Source: Chaenocephalus aceratus (Eukaryota; Chordata; Actinopteri; Perciformes; Channichthyidae). Taken from it: a DNA stretch of 64,000 nucleotides. The notes beneath the pieces are model-generated. The model did no database searches. It was not told the origin of the DNA and saw only the letters and a program-made list of their open reading frames with translations. A program made the position numbers and the translations under genes. Below, piece by piece: positions 1-12,380 of the stretch. Position 1 is the stretch's first letter. Each line of letters starts with the position of its first letter. The stretch is from contig CM043787.1 in assembly GCA_023974075.1 (NCBI GenBank), positions 35,728,218 through 35,792,217 of the forward strand, read 5' to 3'.

Positions 1-337
1 GACAGGGATGATATCACCCACGATGCATACATCTTGGTCCAGGTAGATGTCACAAGGAGAATTTACGCCAGCTTCATCTAATTTTCAGATTCATTCAAGC
101 TGCCAGATCCAGGTCCACTAAAAAAAGGGAAAATACAATTATATAAGAGAACTGCAACTAATGTTTCATTGCTGATTACTATTTAATATGATTTTATTTA
201 AATAACTGTTCCAAGAGAAAAAACGCCTTCCAGACCATATCATGTTTTGTAAAAACAATATATTGACATATTCACTTATTTGGCAAAAAAAAGTTAGAAT
301 GAACTAACTTTTCAACCTGCTTGCCCTTTGTGTTCTG

Positions 338-520
338 TTAGACGCTTTTATCCAAAGCGACTTACATACACTCCATACTGTGGACAATACCCACAGGAGC
401 GACTTGGGGTGAAGTGTGTTGCCCAAGGATACAACGACATGCTGACTGCAGTGGGATTGAACTTGTGCTCCCCTGATCCTAAATTCAACGCACTAGACCA
501 CTGAGCGATCGCGCCCACTT
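338..520 (-). repeat. tRNA-derived SINE
   Basis: Read on the minus strand, the element starts with a tRNA-like head (GCTCAGTGGTCTAGTGCG resembles an A box; GTTCAATCCC a B box). It ends with GTAAGTCGCTTTGGATAAAA, a tail very common in teleost SINE/LINE pairs. It has no clear poly-A and lies between the BED-finger exon and the window edge. The same tail recurs at 63,660. The exact family name is not assigned. Confidence 0.7.
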
Positions 521-727
521 GAACACAGGCTGAGGTCTGATCAACCTCGGCCTGGTCGCCTGGAAGAGGGGCTGTCCTCCTGAAACACCCAGTGACTCCA
601 GGAAACAACACTAATGATGTGTTCAAGTTTGAGCATCAGAAGGTGTGTGTATTAACTGAACTACACACATAAACAGCAATGAGTTATAACACATTACCAA
701 ATAACTTTCCCTGCTTCTCTGTCTCAC

Positions 728-1117
728 CCCAGCGGTCTTTGGTTGTGTTGATGTGTCCTCAGAAGCAGGTGAGCTCTGTAAGTGCTGCCTGTCTGCTTGG
801 AGCTGAGAAGACACTTCCGGATGTCTCGTGAGATTATGCCGATGCAGGTTGCTGGTGCTTCCGCCTTCAAAGCTCTGCATCTTGCTGCAAATGCGGCAGC
901 GAACAGATGAAGAACTGTCCATCTCATCGTAATGCCTCCAAATTAAGCTGCGTCTATTCCGTTTCTGTGTACGTTTGACAGGGAGGTCATCACTCGCCTC
1001 TTCAGGAGTTAGTTGTTTTCACTAGAGCTCCATCTGCAATTTCCAGGATGCTTTTAATAGCTGCTCCATTCACAGTGGGGAAGCTGTATTGTTGTGCATC
1101 CCCCAAAGCCAGCTCCA
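728..1117 (-). CDS. Exon encoding a BED-type zinc finger (partial gene)
   Basis: The exon lies between an acceptor (TTATTTAG, next to 1117) and a donor (GTGAGA, at 722-727). Its downstream half encodes a typical BED finger: the aromatic pair in SLIWRHY, then CRIC, then SNLHRHNLTRHPE, giving Cys-x2-Cys and His-x4-His. BED fingers bind DNA and occur in hAT transposases and in domesticated ZBED proteins. The upstream half (ending ILEIADGALVKTTNS) is in another frame; one base near 1011 separates the two halves. The remaining exons were not found, so a broken hAT transposase and a ZBED-like host gene are both possible. A promoter-like region with a possible first exon lies upstream on this strand. 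Confidence 0.55.
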
Positions 1118-1499
1118 CTAAATAACAGGAAAACAGAAAGTTATTAATGCTGGAACTGAACATTTGCATTAATTGCAAACTAATTATTTTCAGCACTAGA
1201 ATGAAGATGAACATGCTTTTTATTTAAGGTGTGTGACTGGAAAAGAACACACGTTTAAGTTACTTTTTAACCGTTTTATGTTGCACATGATAGTGAATTG
1301 AGTGTCGAGTCAAATCAAAGTTGCTTTTTCCACATTTCGAAATGTCTCAGGAGGAAAAGCATTGGTGTAAATAAAAACATAATAATGCCTCTTTGGTTGT
1401 TTACCTAATGTGAATTGCTGTTGTGTGCTCCAGCAGCGTGTGAAATAGTTAACAAGGACATTATTTAGTTTGTTTAATCTGAGTTAAAGGCAAGCATAC

Positions 1500-1525
1500 C
1501 GAAAGTGATTTGTTTTCGATTCCAT
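1500..1525 (-). CDS. Possible first coding exon of the BED-finger gene
   Basis: On the minus strand an ATG at 1523-1525 opens MESKTNHF, followed by a donor (GTATGC) at 1494-1499. It lies just downstream of a GC-rich promoter-like stretch. Its phase does not join cleanly to the reading frame of the exon at 728-1117, so the link is tentative. RNA evidence would settle it. Confidence 0.25.
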
Positions 1526-1719
1526 CTTCTCGAAGGTCGACGGTTGATAAAATGCCCAAAACAGCGCTTAATCTACGGACTGTGACTACCGCTGTCCCCG
1601 GTGCTTCTTAACCCGGTATCGGTCTGAGAAATAGTGTACAAATATTCGTCTTTTTTAACTAAAATGTCGACTGTTAGCATTTGTGTTTGTGTTTGGTTTA
1701 TATCAGGGTTGCTAGTTGC

Positions 1720-1800
1720 TACACATTGTCCCACAATGCATTGCTGCCATCGTCCTTAAGTCATATCCGGGGCGGGGATAGTCGGCAAGTTAGAGTTGTT
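1720..1800 (-). promoter_or_regulatory. Promoter-like region with ZNF143/THAP11-type core
   Basis: TCCCACAATGCA at 1729-1740 matches the core of the ZNF143/THAP11 site (TCCCAnnATGC), but the ACTACA half is spaced about 3 bp too far away. A GC box-like GGGGCGGGG lies at about 1770. This fits a housekeeping promoter for the minus-strand BED-finger gene. Confidence 0.35.
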
Positions 1801-4800
1801 TTTGTCATAGATAGATGACTCACCCGCGCTGCTGGCCATGGAGACCGACGTTGCCACAGGCAGGCAGCTCGCTCATTCATAACATTTGTTACGAACACAA
1901 CCGATTTGTGAATGTCTATTAAACTCAAGCCCACATAATTCTCCCATTTCAATAATACATTAATGGAATGGAATTTGAATACAATCTCTGTTTCCAAAAT
2001 GTAATTTTAAAGTGCATTCTCTATGTGACCACGGTGGGGATATTTCACTTACCTACATCTGATATACTGTAGCCTATGTTGGATGTAGCCTAGTTTTTAC
2101 ATATTTAGTTTCTACAATCTGTATTTATGGTTTAACCTGTCCTGAACAACTAATGTCAACCCCTCATATATCAAGCATCCTTTGGTTCCTACGTAGCTTC
2201 ACTATAAATCAAGATGTTGAATTGATAGTGTTCAATCATCGTTTAAAAATGTGTTTTTAGAGCTGAACCTGCACTTTGAGAACAGGCACAGCTTAGTTAT
2301 TTGCATCAAATGTTCAAAGTTGTTTCCAGAAAGCAAATCCTGTAAACCCTTTGACTGCAGCACAATGCTCCGATTCAGAGATGGTGACTATATGCTCTAT
2401 GGAGATGAGGGAGGATGTAACACATTGCATTTTATTTGTGTGATAATGATTACATATACGCTTACTGCCAGATCAGTATACAACACAACCAACACTGAGT
2501 CAAAGATTTGACTTGCTGAATATTTTGAATATGTGTTCAATACAAAAAAATGTATATGTTATCTTTACATAATTAATACACTTTCTGAACAAAGACAGTA
2601 CATGAATACAACTGTATTTATTAAGGAAGTATCTGTCAGGCAAATGAAAAGTACAGTTTACCAACATAAATTGTGCTGAAAAAGCCATATTAAACACTAA
2701 AACTAAACAAGATAAATACTACAACAGAAATTCACATAATAAACAATGGGAAACTTTCTCCACACCAAGACATAAATAAATACAAAAACACTTCCTTATA
2801 CAGACACGTGTTAAATTCATTTTCGCAGTGAGCCGGCTGGTAATAGCACCACACAGCATATTAAATATGTGGCAGCTGTATCTGTTATCAGTGCAAAGAA
2901 CAAGAGAAAAAGAAGAAGGTGAAAACTTGGTTGGAATGTATTTTAATAGTGGTGGGTCGTCGAAATCCTGCGGGAAAAGGTGATGTGTTTTATAAAGACA
3001 CTTAATGTGAACTTGATTAATTACAAGCATTGTTAGGATAGTGTGAGGTAAGCGTGTTAGGTGCATGTTTCCTTATATGCAGATCCTGCGTGGGTCTAAG
3101 AAAGGAACAGACCAATACAAACAAACAGAGCCTGTTTTCTGTCCTCACCTCCTGTCTCAGCAGGAGGAGCGCCGAGCCCAATATTATTCAGCAGTACTGA
3201 AATGCAGTGAGCGACTATAACAACTAAAAACTTAGCTTGGTCTGAGCAACATAGAGAGGCACACATTTACACTCTTGTGCACATCAGATCCAGTGGTTCT
3301 ACTAATGAAAAAGATCAGTAAGGTGTTCGGATGAAGGGCAGACTCCTCTCTCTCTTGATTTAAACATCTGTAATAACTTAAAATGCATAGATTGCATGAA
3401 CAAAATCTTTTCAAAAAGCATTCAAATAACTTCAATTGTTATCCTCATGTAAACAAACCTTTTGACACACATTTTAAACTAAATCTAGTTTGTTAAATAT
3501 CCTAGGTCTTTGAATATCTAAAACTGTTGTCAGTATAACAATAAAAGGTTACTTATTTCTAGGATTCTAAGATTCATTGCGTTACTCCACCTAAAATCTT
3601 TCATTTGAGCATCAAATGCTCATCCTATAAATGCTTGACAGGTTAAAAGGTGGTCGTTCCTTTCCTTACTGAAAGTTTGAATGGATCAATAGGTGGTGAG
3701 TTGTACCAGGTGAGCTACTGCTACTACTTCAAACTCTGTCCATATGTTCCGTTTGTTTCCAGAAGATGTTTATATAAAACATTACTAAAAACACTTGAAG
3801 TTGTCACCCTCATTGAAGCTTCTTTAAGTAGTGTATCTGGAAATAGTCCACATTTAAATGACTGAGCATACTGAACAGTTCATAATTTCAGCTCACCAAA
3901 AAACTGCTCTACCTACCGACAGGATGTGTGACATCTGATATAAAGACTAAAGACTTAAGACTAGTCTTAGGAATCGGACATTTTGGAGGGGATTTATATA
4001 AATTAGACTTTTTAATGTTCAGTTTAACATAGCTTATTTTACGACAATCCCAACATCAAAACCTACAAGCCCCTCATTCATTCTTTAAAAGTATGCTTAT
4101 TGTTACACAATCCAAAAAATAAAACTAAACAGTGCACAGCTCCCATTATTCTTATTCTATAATTTTAATAGAGGCCGAGCTCGAAAAGAGCATCATTTGC
4201 ATTGTTGCCAGTCGCCACACTGCAAGCACTGAAAGAGTTTTGTTAGTCCAATCATCCTCATGCCCACTTCCTTTCAGAATAATGTGCTTATTCATGTTGA
4301 AAATAAATTAAACCAACATACATCTATATGTACAATAAGATTCACATGTTTTTCCGGTTGGACTGCACTTAAAGTTGTGTTTCAATTTAGCCAAACTATG
4401 AAATTGCGTTCCCTCCTGAGGACGTGTTAGGTTGCAGCAACTTAACAGCTTTTTGTTAGTGCTGATACATAAGCCATTAGACCATTATCTTGTAGTGTAA
4501 TGTATAAACTTTGGGAAACACTGAAACCACTCAAGGTCTGATGTCTCAAAATACAACTGCATATAAAGCGGGCTGGTTCCACAAATTGACAGAAATATGT
4601 CCACTACAAGCTTCTTAAAGTGAGGATAAGCAACAACGGTTCGGGACGTCCACTGCGAGGTGTGTTTTTTGCCTATCAAGGACTTTTTCTCCTGGCCAAT
4701 TATTTGACATAGGTGTGGTGCCTTGCCGACAGGAGACATATATCAACCTTATTTAAAGGGAACTTTTCAGGCATTGCTCCATGACTTTAGGCTCCAGGAT

Positions 4801-5147
4801 ACTAAAAGCTGCGTCTACTTTTTGGCATGGTACAGATAATAACATGTAAACGGCGCACAGGTAGATTTTGACACAGCTATAATAATATTTTCGGTTGAGA
4901 ATCAGAATAATGGAGCTGAGGTCAACACATTTTAGTGTACAAACAAATCATAACTGTGAGGGTACAAACATCCACAGCTTTGATTCTAAAGCAAAAATAG
5001 TCTGCTCAAAATGTGGCAGAATGTGAAAATGCAAAATGTAAGTAGTCATGGTACATGTAAACTGCCTCAGCAGCTGACAGAAAGGAGAAACATTCAGAGG
5101 CCGACCGTCGGACACATGTAGTAGTTGCACTGGGTTTATAAATAGAT
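1801..5147. other. AT-rich stretch without a recognised gene
   Basis: No exon with convincing protein similarity or paired splice sites was seen on either strand. The right part probably contains the 3' untranslated region of gfod2, which runs leftward from its stop at 5148. Confidence 0.5.
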
Positions 5148-8100
5148 TCAGTTCTTATTTCTCTGCAGAGCCTCACACAGGTTGTGATTGGGATCTGGCT
5201 CCTGACTCATGATCTCAACACACTCCCACTCTCCACTACAGCTGGACCGCTTCACTGCCTCCACCACGGTCTGCACGTACAGACCATCTTCAAATGTCGG
5301 TGCCATGGCGACTGGTCCTCGTGCCCATGACCTGCGCTCCTCATGAGCCTGAAAAGACTCTCTCAGTGCCTTCACCATGGAGCTGAGCCCCTGCAGGTGA
5401 GGCAGGGTCATCTCTTTCACCTCTGGCCCCCCACCCACTGTCCGCCTAGCAACAGCTCCTCGCTTTTACTCCCATTGCGCTGGCCATATAGCTCTGTCCC
5501 CCTGGCAACCAGTCTCCCACTGGATCCGACTACCATTACTTCGTGCACAAATGACCCCGGCATGTTGAAGTTCAGGGTGACGGTGCAACAAACGCCGCCC
5601 GAGCGAGACCCGGTTCCACCCATCAACATCTGGAAGAAGCAGAAATCGTCGCTGGTGACGCGGCGGATGCCTCGGATCAAACCATTTTGTTGTACAAAGG
5701 TCCGCAATAAGCCATGAACACGATGGGCTCGTTCACCCGTCAGGTAACTTAAAAGGTCAATGACAGAGGAGCCGACGGTGTGCAGTCCGCCTCCGCCCAT
5801 CAGCTCCTCACACGTCCAGCCGTACGCCTGGTCCAGGAGGCTGGGCCATACACACGCACATCACACACCTGCATCTCGCCAACATATCTCTCCACCAGCA
5901 GCTGCGCATTGCCGCGAAAGCTGGCAGGAAGCGCAGGGTATTACCCATAATGCTGAGCAGCTGTGGGTAGTATCTGGCAGCAGTCACCATCTTGAAGGAA
6001 TCCACAGCGGTTGCAGCTTTCTCACACAGAACATTCTTACCTATACCTGCAGGGAGAGAGAGACAGGAAGGGTTTATACTTATCTCTGAACAAATTACTG
6101 AGTGCAATTACTAGAATTTAACTTTAACAAAATACAAAATGTCACCCCACAAACTTTTTAATGATTTTTTGGTTTGTATTGGAAAAACAGTAACAAAAAG
6201 ATTGAACAACTAATTTATTTTTAATTAATCTGGTTATCTTTGTGTTGATTACGAGGGTTCCTAATCAATTTGTTCTATGCCTCTCTAAACTGCATTGTTC
6301 GTTTTGAAGTTGCAACCGAGTGTGTATTAAATATGATTTGAAGCTGTAGGCTGGACTGATATGTCCGTGCTCGGGCACCCTGTGGAGGTCGATTGCTTTA
6401 AATTAGTGCTGTCAAATTATCGCGTTAACGGCGGGTAATTATTTTTTGAATTAATTGCGTTAAAATATTTAACGCATTAACGCATGTGCAGAATGGCCCG
6501 CCCCATACGTGCCACCAGTGGCAGCGCCAGGGTATGGCTGGGGTAGGCAGCAGGCTACACCCATACCAATAAATGGCTTAGCCCTACCATGAAACATGAT
6601 GTTAAAGTAAGCAAATAAAGTCTGCCAACTCTCGCGGAGTAAATTGCACAGACAGCAGTTAGTCAGATTGATTTCAGTAGCCACGGTTTGAACACTTTTG
6701 TCACGTAGTGATAGTCTTCTTAATAGAACATCTTTGATAACGGCGTGGTGTTGTTGCAGGAAGTCCCGACGGAGAATACTTTTGCTGTCGTACAGGGCAG
6801 AGCCATATAATAGTAATAATATGGCTCTGGTACAGGGGTGCACATAACTGGTACGCAGGTTATGTGCGTAATCTGAAATGCATACCGTCACTTGTGTCAC
6901 AAGCGCATTTGCGTACCGACGTACTTGTGAAGCTTTTCCAGAAGGCGGTTAGATCACCGGACGACAGAGTGCACAGACAGGGCTGCTGTTAACGTCGGGT
7001 CTGTACAACGGAACTGTGCCAAAACTACGCCAACGCGCTGCGGAGGGAGACTCCCCCCTTCACTGGAGAACTGCGCTAAAACAGCTGATCACAAACGTTC
7101 ACACTCTGTGGTCACGAAGTACTCCACTTAGCCGCCGCCACCCCCCCCCCCCCCCCCCCCCTCTGTCGACTTTCCTGAAGTACTCCCCCCGTTGATAGAA
7201 AATCAACACGACTTAAGACCCCACGGTTTGATGATTGATAGGTGGTGTGGGTTGTCTTTCATGTTGACACGCAGAAAAATGTTATAAACATATGTTGTAT
7301 GTATGTTAAATGGATATATCCGCCCTTCTTTCATGTATCTTTCCATTCCCACAACAATACACATAAATAAATGGCATATTTTTGGAACATAGTTCGAATG
7401 GTGATTAATCATGATTAATTAATTTTTAAGCTGGGATTAATCTGATTAAAAATGTCAATCGTTTGACAGCCCTACTTTAAATACTATTACCCCTCAGTTC
7501 CTGGAGATTGGTATCAATAAACAAAGAACTCAACATTCTCATGCAGCACATCGATAGCACAGAGGGTGTGTATGGCTTTTTATATAGGAGATTGGCGGCC
7601 TTGGGAGTAGTGCCGTTGATAAATACTTTGGTGGGGAATTACTCAGGAAGTTGCAACTAAAACAGGAAGCTGAGGTCAACCCTCAGGAATTCCATCAGAT
7701 ACAGTAAGATAACTTATAGATCTAGTCTCCTCTGATAAGGAAATGTGTTTGCTATGTTTCCTTCAATGAAGCTGCTAACAAGATGTAAAATGTGGTTAAG
7801 TTTTAATCCATAAGGATTTTCTTTTCGTCCCTCAAAATGGCTATTTTCCCTGTGGTTACGGCTATGATTGTCATTAATCACATCATAGGATAAACCCTGA
7901 AGAAATAGGTTACAGAAAAATGCAGCCATTTTTAGTTTTTCGGAGAGTACTGTCATTACAGTCAAAAATGTTAAATCTGTTCCAGAGCCGACCCACCAGG
8001 CCAGCTGGGTCAAGTCACGTTAACTGTCTGTATTTGTAGAGGATTTTAGTAGTTAACTGTTATATAAGATCTGAAGCTGGTGTTTAGGAAGTAAACTTTT

Positions 8101-8553
8101 TTGTAATCATTAAGTTAAACAAAAACCGTTGAACCGTTGTATGTAAAATAAAAAATGTGCAGCAGCATCCTAGTATGTATGTATTATGGCTTGTGATAGA
8201 GTTGACTGCATGCTTATATGTTTTGCACTCGTGTTTAGTGCAAAAGTGCCCAAGGTTTTTGGACAGGATAGCATGATAAAAGTAAGTGTGTGACTTCTTA
8301 CCCAGTGCTTTGACAGCAATCTGCCTTGTCATTGAGGGTGGAATATAGATGCAAACAAGGTCGACATCTTGGTGCAGCAGGACGTCATCAGATCGGCTGG
8401 TGTGGAACGGGATGCCGAGCTCCTTTGCCAGGCAGCCTGCCTCCTCTTCGCTTTTCCCCCAAACTGCATGGACCTCAAAGCCTTCAGCTTTCAACAGCGT
8501 ACCAGCACTCGGGCTGTGCTGCCCGTGCCAAATACACCGACTCCTGGCAACAT
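5148..8553 (-). CDS. gfod2: Glucose-fructose oxidoreductase domain protein 2
   Basis: Two coding exons: complement 8302-8553 and complement 5148-6046, joined by a GTAAG donor and a CTGCAG acceptor that restore ALGIGKNV. The N-terminus has a Rossmann glycine motif ([11 protein letters not shown]). Further on are [33 protein letters not shown] and the end [10 protein letters not shown], which fit GFOD2 better than GFOD1. The family belongs to the Gfo/Idh/MocA NAD(P)-binding dehydrogenases; GFOD2 is secreted and linked to extracellular matrix, and its substrate is not established. The frame is broken by four apparent single-base deletions (near 8498, 5905, 5844 and 5446). Counting them back gives 384 residues, close to the 385 of human GFOD2. 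The gene is either an assembly victim or a very young pseudogene. A short insert (TGSRS) follows FFQMLMGG. Confidence 0.9.
6404..7474. mobile_element. Non-autonomous hAT-type element, 1071 bp
   Basis: The ends are TAGTGCTGTCAAA and its near-inverse TTTGACAGCCCTA. The element is flanked by a perfect 8-bp target duplication, CTTTAAAT, at 6396-6403 and 7475-7482, as expected for hAT. It lies in the intron of gfod2. A 21-bp poly-C run is at 7141-7161. The open frames inside (for example minus strand 6469-6900) resemble no transposase. Confidence 0.85.
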
Positions 8554-10780
8554 GGCAGTGCCACTCAGTGCGACCTTACGTGCGAACCATAGCCAGCCTC
8601 AACAACATCCCAAGAGCATACAATTCACTTTCCTCTCATGTCATGTTTTTGGAAATTAAGATTGTACCTGTAAAAATAAAAAGGAGGTAAATAATATGTC
8701 ACATTGACTTAATCTGCAATATGTGTAAAAAAAATTGTTTTATGCTGTTGCCTAAAGATGGGCAATAATGCTGTGCACACTCGTCCATGTTAACACATTC
8801 ACTGTTCATTCAAAGTAGTTAATGCTGAATTTAAGACCAGACATTATAGGATAATTGATCTATTTCACATTATTACGATAACCAAAACCAGTACAGTAAC
8901 TTGTCTCTTTTTGCACAATATCTATTATCTCCAGTGACTGTATCAACAAACAGGACAAACATGTCTAATGGAGGTGTGACCAGTTTCTCCATCAGCCGTC
9001 TCCGATAGTTACTTGCATTGTGTCCTGCTACATAGTTAACATGCCTTCTCAGTTGATCCACACCCACTAAAGTCAACGACACCTCTACCTCTGTAGAGCC
9101 ACGGATGTCTGTGTGTTTGACCCTATCCAGGTTAAACCTTATTCAGTGGTGTGAATGTACAACAACTTGAACCAGACCAGCATAGTTCATCAACAACGTT
9201 CTAAATGACATGATATATAGATATAAAATGACTTGTGATATTATTGTATTCCTCTCCTAACACCCTTTGTTGACTTCTAAACTACTGTTATGATATGCAA
9301 CTATAGTGTGAATTTCAGCTATGAAGTGCTTGTTAGTGGGGTTGTATGGCGGAGCACCTGCCACACCATTTCTCTTTGAGAAGTAGGGTGGGGGGAACAG
9401 CTCTTCGTTGGCCGAGTTTAATGGGGTTGTTTAAAAAAGAGACTATACATGGTTTGTCTATTTAAAAATGGGAATATACATGTATGGGAGAAGATATGAC
9501 GGTGACATTAAAATACTGGCTGGCAGGGGCAGCTTGTCGCCATGCCTGTACAACCACAGACTGATAATGGCACCTGCATTACCTGTGTTAACCTTAAGAA
9601 ACATATGGTCTGCATTTATCACACTGGATCACCTCGGGTTGTAAACAGCCAAACAAACACATTTACCAGGTTTTCTCTCACACAGACAACACTGAAAGTA
9701 ACCTAGCCTTGCTGCTATTTGTTAATCATAAGAAAAAAAAATAACGCACACAATACTGCTGTTGGGATCAAAAGTACTTTGGCTGTAGCTATATTTAACA
9801 ATACCACTTACTTGTGCGAAGTGGCCACTACTTTGAACAGTCTATAGGAGTGTGATGGTGGATAGCTAGTGTCCACACACACTTAGCTAACATTAGCTAG
9901 CATGTTCAGCTAGCCAGCCGCAAAACGAGACCAAAAAGCCCCGATAAACAAAGCTACTTTACAGAGTTAATATTTAGAGATAAGTCGTCTAACTGTCTTT
10001 GAACTTGGCTTGATAAAAACCCATCATATGAGTAAAATGTGCTACCTACTGTATGAAGCAGGACAACATGAACAGCGGTTGAAGGTGCTCCGCCGGGCGC
10101 TGCCCAGTTGCTAGTGGTAACTTCAGTAGCAACGGCAGGACTGTGGGGAGGACCAGAGATACTACAGGAGGTAGAAGATGGCTCACTAGCGGAGAATCAA
10201 GGGAAAGTTACACCTCAAAATTATGGCTTTAGCCTTACGCACATTAATACTAAATATACGCAAATGTGCTCCCTGTGGAACTTGTTATTATATCGATTAA
10301 AGGCAAATAACTAAAACATAACATGGATTAATTATGTGACTATGTGTCAAGTGGAGCAAGTGGATTCTCTCTCTCTGTTTCCCCATGATTCAGTGCGATG
10401 AGAATTCACAAACCTCCTTTACAAAGTTTATGTACACAGTTTTTTATTTCTTTAGTGATATTTTAGAAGTAACCATTTTAGACATGTTTACAATTAGTTA
10501 CACTTGCTATGGTTAACTTAAGCTACGCCATACACTGGCAATAATAATCTTACACCAAAACATCCACTGCTGCCATTGATAATATTTTGTATAGTTTTGA
10601 ATGCCCACATTTTTAAATATGCATATGATCTTTCACTCTTTTAATAAAGGAAGATATTAAACTGTACAGACATTTACTGTTTTTGTTCATCATTTGTATC
10701 TTTTAAAAGTATTTAAATCAAATAAAAAAGGTTCCCTGTTGTCAGGAAAGAGTCAAACACAAAGAGGGATCTAAAAGGCC
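8554..10780. other. Upstream region of gfod2; no other gene seen
   Basis: A minus-strand acceptor (TATTTTTACAG) near 8668 suggests that the first coding exon of gfod2 begins with a short 5' untranslated part and is preceded by a non-coding exon further right. GC-rich sequence around 10,080-10,150 could be the promoter. No other coding exon was identified. Confidence 0.35.
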
Positions 10781-10865
10781 ATCAGGTGGCTGACAAGGTT
10801 ACCATATGCATACATTTGCAGGAGGGCCTGGCTCATTTCGTGGCATCTGCAGGCAGTGGCAAATC

Positions 10866-11011
10866 CTTCCGGCATATGACACAGAGGCCGCTACTCTGTG
10901 GCATTATATGGCTCTGCTCTGTGGTAGCTGTGGCAAGTACTTCCGGCATATGCCACAGAGGCCGCTACTCTGTGGTAGCTGTGGCAAGAACTTCCGGCAT
11001 ATGCCACAGAT
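10866..11011. repeat. 51-bp tandem repeat rich in TGCCA/TGGCA
   Basis: About two and a half copies of a 51-bp unit containing CTTCCGGCATATGCCACAGA and GTGGTAGCTGTGGCAAG. Units start alike at about 10,921 and 10,972, and a diverged partial copy precedes them. The inverted TGCCA/TGGCA words let each unit fold back on itself. Confidence 0.7.
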
Positions 11012-11184
11012 GCCACAACTTGCCGAGGCATCTGCCGCTGCTCAACGGGAGTTGCCACAAGATGCCAGAGAGAACGTTTACGGTAGCTGCCACTCGCCTT
11101 CCGTGGCAAATGCTGCTATTTAAACCCGTATTTATCGTGTAAAATGTCGCTGTTTTGGCATGACTTTATCGAACTGATCTGTAC

Positions 11185-12380
11185 CAGGCCCGGTTTCCAG
11201 AACAAAATGACTAAGGGTGCATCTGAGATAGAGAGGGTGCAGTGGTAAAGTGCTATTTTTATAAGTGGGGAGTGTACCTAACACCCTCTATGGGGGTCCT
11301 CACCTCCTCTGGGGGGTCGGGGGCATGCTCCCCCGGGAAGATTTTTTTTTTTAAATATTGAAGTTAAAAGCATCAATCTGGTGCACTTTGAGAGCAACAT
11401 TAAGAGATCTATGGATCTATATGCTCTTTGCTTGATTATGCCTTCCCAGTCCCTTATCACGTACAAGAGGATGGCGCCAGTTGTTGTAGCCAGTTGTGGT
11501 GAAGGCATCTGACTTACTTGAATCGAAATGTCTACATGCATAGCAGAAGATGGCATCTTTTTTACATGAATATTCCAGCCAATCTCTGTTTTGAAACCAT
11601 GAGCTGCAAAATGAGCGCCTTACTGTACAGGCGAGTTGGGTACTTTTAAATATCCCTGGGCAGGCTCTGTTTTGCAGAGGTCCTCTGGCACTTGCGGGCC
11701 GCCGAGGGGTGGCGGTGTTTGGGGTAACGAAGACGGCTGTGGCTGCTCCACCTCTGTGGGCGAGGCGGGCAAAGCCGGCGAGTCGGGCAGGAGGACGTTA
11801 GTGTCCACGACAGTAACGTAATGTCCCCATGATCTGAACTGTATTACCTGCAGTAGATGCAGTGTTACTGCTGGCGATAAGGGCTGGTTTTTAACCATTT
11901 TCTGATGTTCATCATTGACTGCTGTGTAAGCACCTTGCAGATGATGAATGTGCAGCAGCACAGGTCACGCGCACCTGACATAATAACGTTACTTTCCGTT
12001 TACATGCTATTCAACCACAATTACAATTTATTTTATTTCAACTATTCTTCTTTCTTCTTCTTCTTCTCTTCTTCTTCTTCTTTCTTCTTCTTCTCTTCTT
12101 CTTCTCTTCTCTCTTCTTCTCTTCTTCTTCTCTTCTTCTTCTTTTCTTTTCTTCTTCTTCTTCTCTTCTTCTTCTTCTTCTTCTTCTTCTTCTTCTCTTC
12201 TTCTTCTTCTTCTTTTACTATTGTTAGTAATAGTAGGCAAAATGTAATATTTTTCACTTTTAATTTGTTTTACTAAATTAAATTATTTATTTTTTTACTT
12301 TTCATTTTTCAAATGAGGGTGCATAACGACTCAACTGAGGGTGCAATGCACCCTTATGCACCCCCGTAGAACCGGGCCTG
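11185..12380. mobile_element. Non-autonomous hAT-type element, 1196 bp
   Basis: The left end CAGGCCCGGTT is an exact inverse of the right end AACCGGGCCTG. Flanks share TCTGTAC (7 bp; 8 with one mismatch), consistent with a hAT target duplication. Both ends carry GGGTGCA words just inside the termini. The interior holds the CTT array and no transposase. Confidence 0.8.
12044..12215. repeat. CTT/GAA microsatellite
   Basis: About 170 bp of nearly pure (CTT)n with CT interruptions, lying inside the hAT element. It gives false Ser/Phe- or Glu/Lys-rich reading frames on both strands. GAA/TTC tracts can form triplex DNA. Confidence 0.95.

Noticed and set aside
1..75. Possible minus-strand exon (reads SPCDIYLDQDVCIVGD)
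   Set aside because: The frame looks protein-like but is too short, is cut by the window edge and matches no family I know.
6469..6900. 143-residue open frame on the minus strand
   Set aside because: It lies inside a non-autonomous hAT element and resembles no transposase.
12028..12276. Open frames rich in Ser/Phe or Glu/Lys/Arg
   Set aside because: They are translations of the CTT array.
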